Of a DNA stretch of 19,264 nt, positions 19,163 to 19,264 are shown one piece after another. The stretch is from Rhodanobacter sp. UBA5168. Its GTDB lineage: Bacteria > Pseudomonadota > Gammaproteobacteria > Xanthomonadales > Rhodanobacteraceae. The translations under genes and the position numbers were made by a program. The notes beneath the pieces were generated by a model. It saw only the letters and a program-made list of their open reading frames with translations, had not been told where the DNA came from and ran no database searches. The stretch spans positions 1-19,264 of the forward strand of contig DHXA01000221.1 of assembly GCA_002413455.1 (NCBI GenBank), in the 5' to 3' direction. The stretch's first letter is position 1; every line of letters begins with the position of its first letter.

Positions 19163-19264
19163 GGACATGACCGCGCCGGACCCGGTCGGCCCACCAACGG
19201 ACAGCGTGGGCGAGGCTGGTCTGTTCCCCGGTGACAGCGGCAGCCTGCCGTTCGAGGCGCGCCG
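19149..19264 (+). CDS. jetB: JetB/MksE-like subunit (DUF4194), N-terminal 38 codons only
   Basis: The frame starts inside the end of jetA, with AAGGA about eight bases before the ATG, and runs off the right edge. After an acidic, proline-rich lead ([16 protein letters not shown]) it reaches [14 protein letters not shown], which matches the start of the DUF4194 (pfam13835) domain, where a GDxGxLp...R motif is conserved. Position directly after a DUF3375 gene is the standard order jetA-jetB-jetC-jetD or mksF-mksE-mksB. In the complex this is the small KITE-type subunit that binds the kleisin. An in-frame ATG at 19167, preceded by GAGG, is an alternative start. The identity rests on a short segment plus context. 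Confidence 0.75.
   Translation, partial: MNWSEDMTAPDPVGPPTDSVGEAGLFPGDSGSLPFEAR

Noticed and set aside
17180..19168. 662-codon minus-strand frame opposite jetA and frnE
   Set aside because: It spans two real genes on both strands and the gap between them, and has no domain; it is a GC-driven shadow.

Overview
The window is GC-rich, gene-dense bacterial chromosome with short intergenic gaps and long antisense open frames, as expected at this base composition. The protein set (a TonB-dependent receptor of the large Xanthomonas/Caulobacter type, GltB/GltD, a LigB-type ligase, a GAF-GGDEF-EAL protein, a Wadjet/Mks-type operon) suggests a gammaproteobacterium of the Xanthomonadales, probably Rhodanobacteraceae (Rhodanobacter/Dyella-like). 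This placement is an inference from protein character; no marker gene such as rRNA is present.

Left part (1-7122, + strand). The window opens inside gltB (glutamate synthase large subunit), whose stop overlaps the start of gltD (small subunit) in an ATGA junction. Together they make NADPH-dependent GOGAT, which produces glutamate from glutamine and 2-oxoglutarate. A 486-base stretch without a convincing gene but with several dyad-symmetric elements follows. Then comes a TonB-dependent outer-membrane receptor (substrate unknown), ended by two hairpins, the second a strong intrinsic terminator that almost touches the ribosome binding site of the next gene, an NRDE/TANGO2-family protein.

Middle part (7230-13812). 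A LigB-type NAD+-dependent DNA ligase with an apparent signal peptide (+) converges, with a 3-base gap, on a run of six minus-strand genes. In transcription order these are dinG (Fe-S DNA helicase), a HutD/Ves-family protein overlapping dinG by ATGA, an NnrU-family membrane protein, a 65-residue two-helix membrane protein, a DUF938 methyltransferase and a YchJ-like SEC-C protein. Gaps of no more than about 80 bases suggest one or two transcripts, but the functions do not form an obvious pathway.

Right part (13813-19264). Divergent from dinG is a 985-residue cyclic-di-GMP protein with duplicated GAF plus coiled-coil modules, GGDEF (as SGDEF with an intact inhibitory site) and EAL. A FrnE-like DsbA-family oxidoreductase lies convergently behind it. 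A 268-base divergent region with an operator-like repeat cluster then leads into a DUF3375 gene (JetA/MksF-type kleisin) and, overlapping it by 14 bases, the first 38 codons of a DUF4194-like gene (JetB/MksE). This is the left end of a Wadjet (JetABCD) anti-plasmid or MksBEF condensin operon that continues beyond the window. It is the most notable system here, but it is a known type. The less described parts are its upstream dyads, and a possible 37-codon leader ORF overlapping jetA, which itself has no visible Shine-Dalgarno sequence.

I saw no rRNA, CRISPR array, insertion sequence or integrase; tRNAs were not searched exhaustively.
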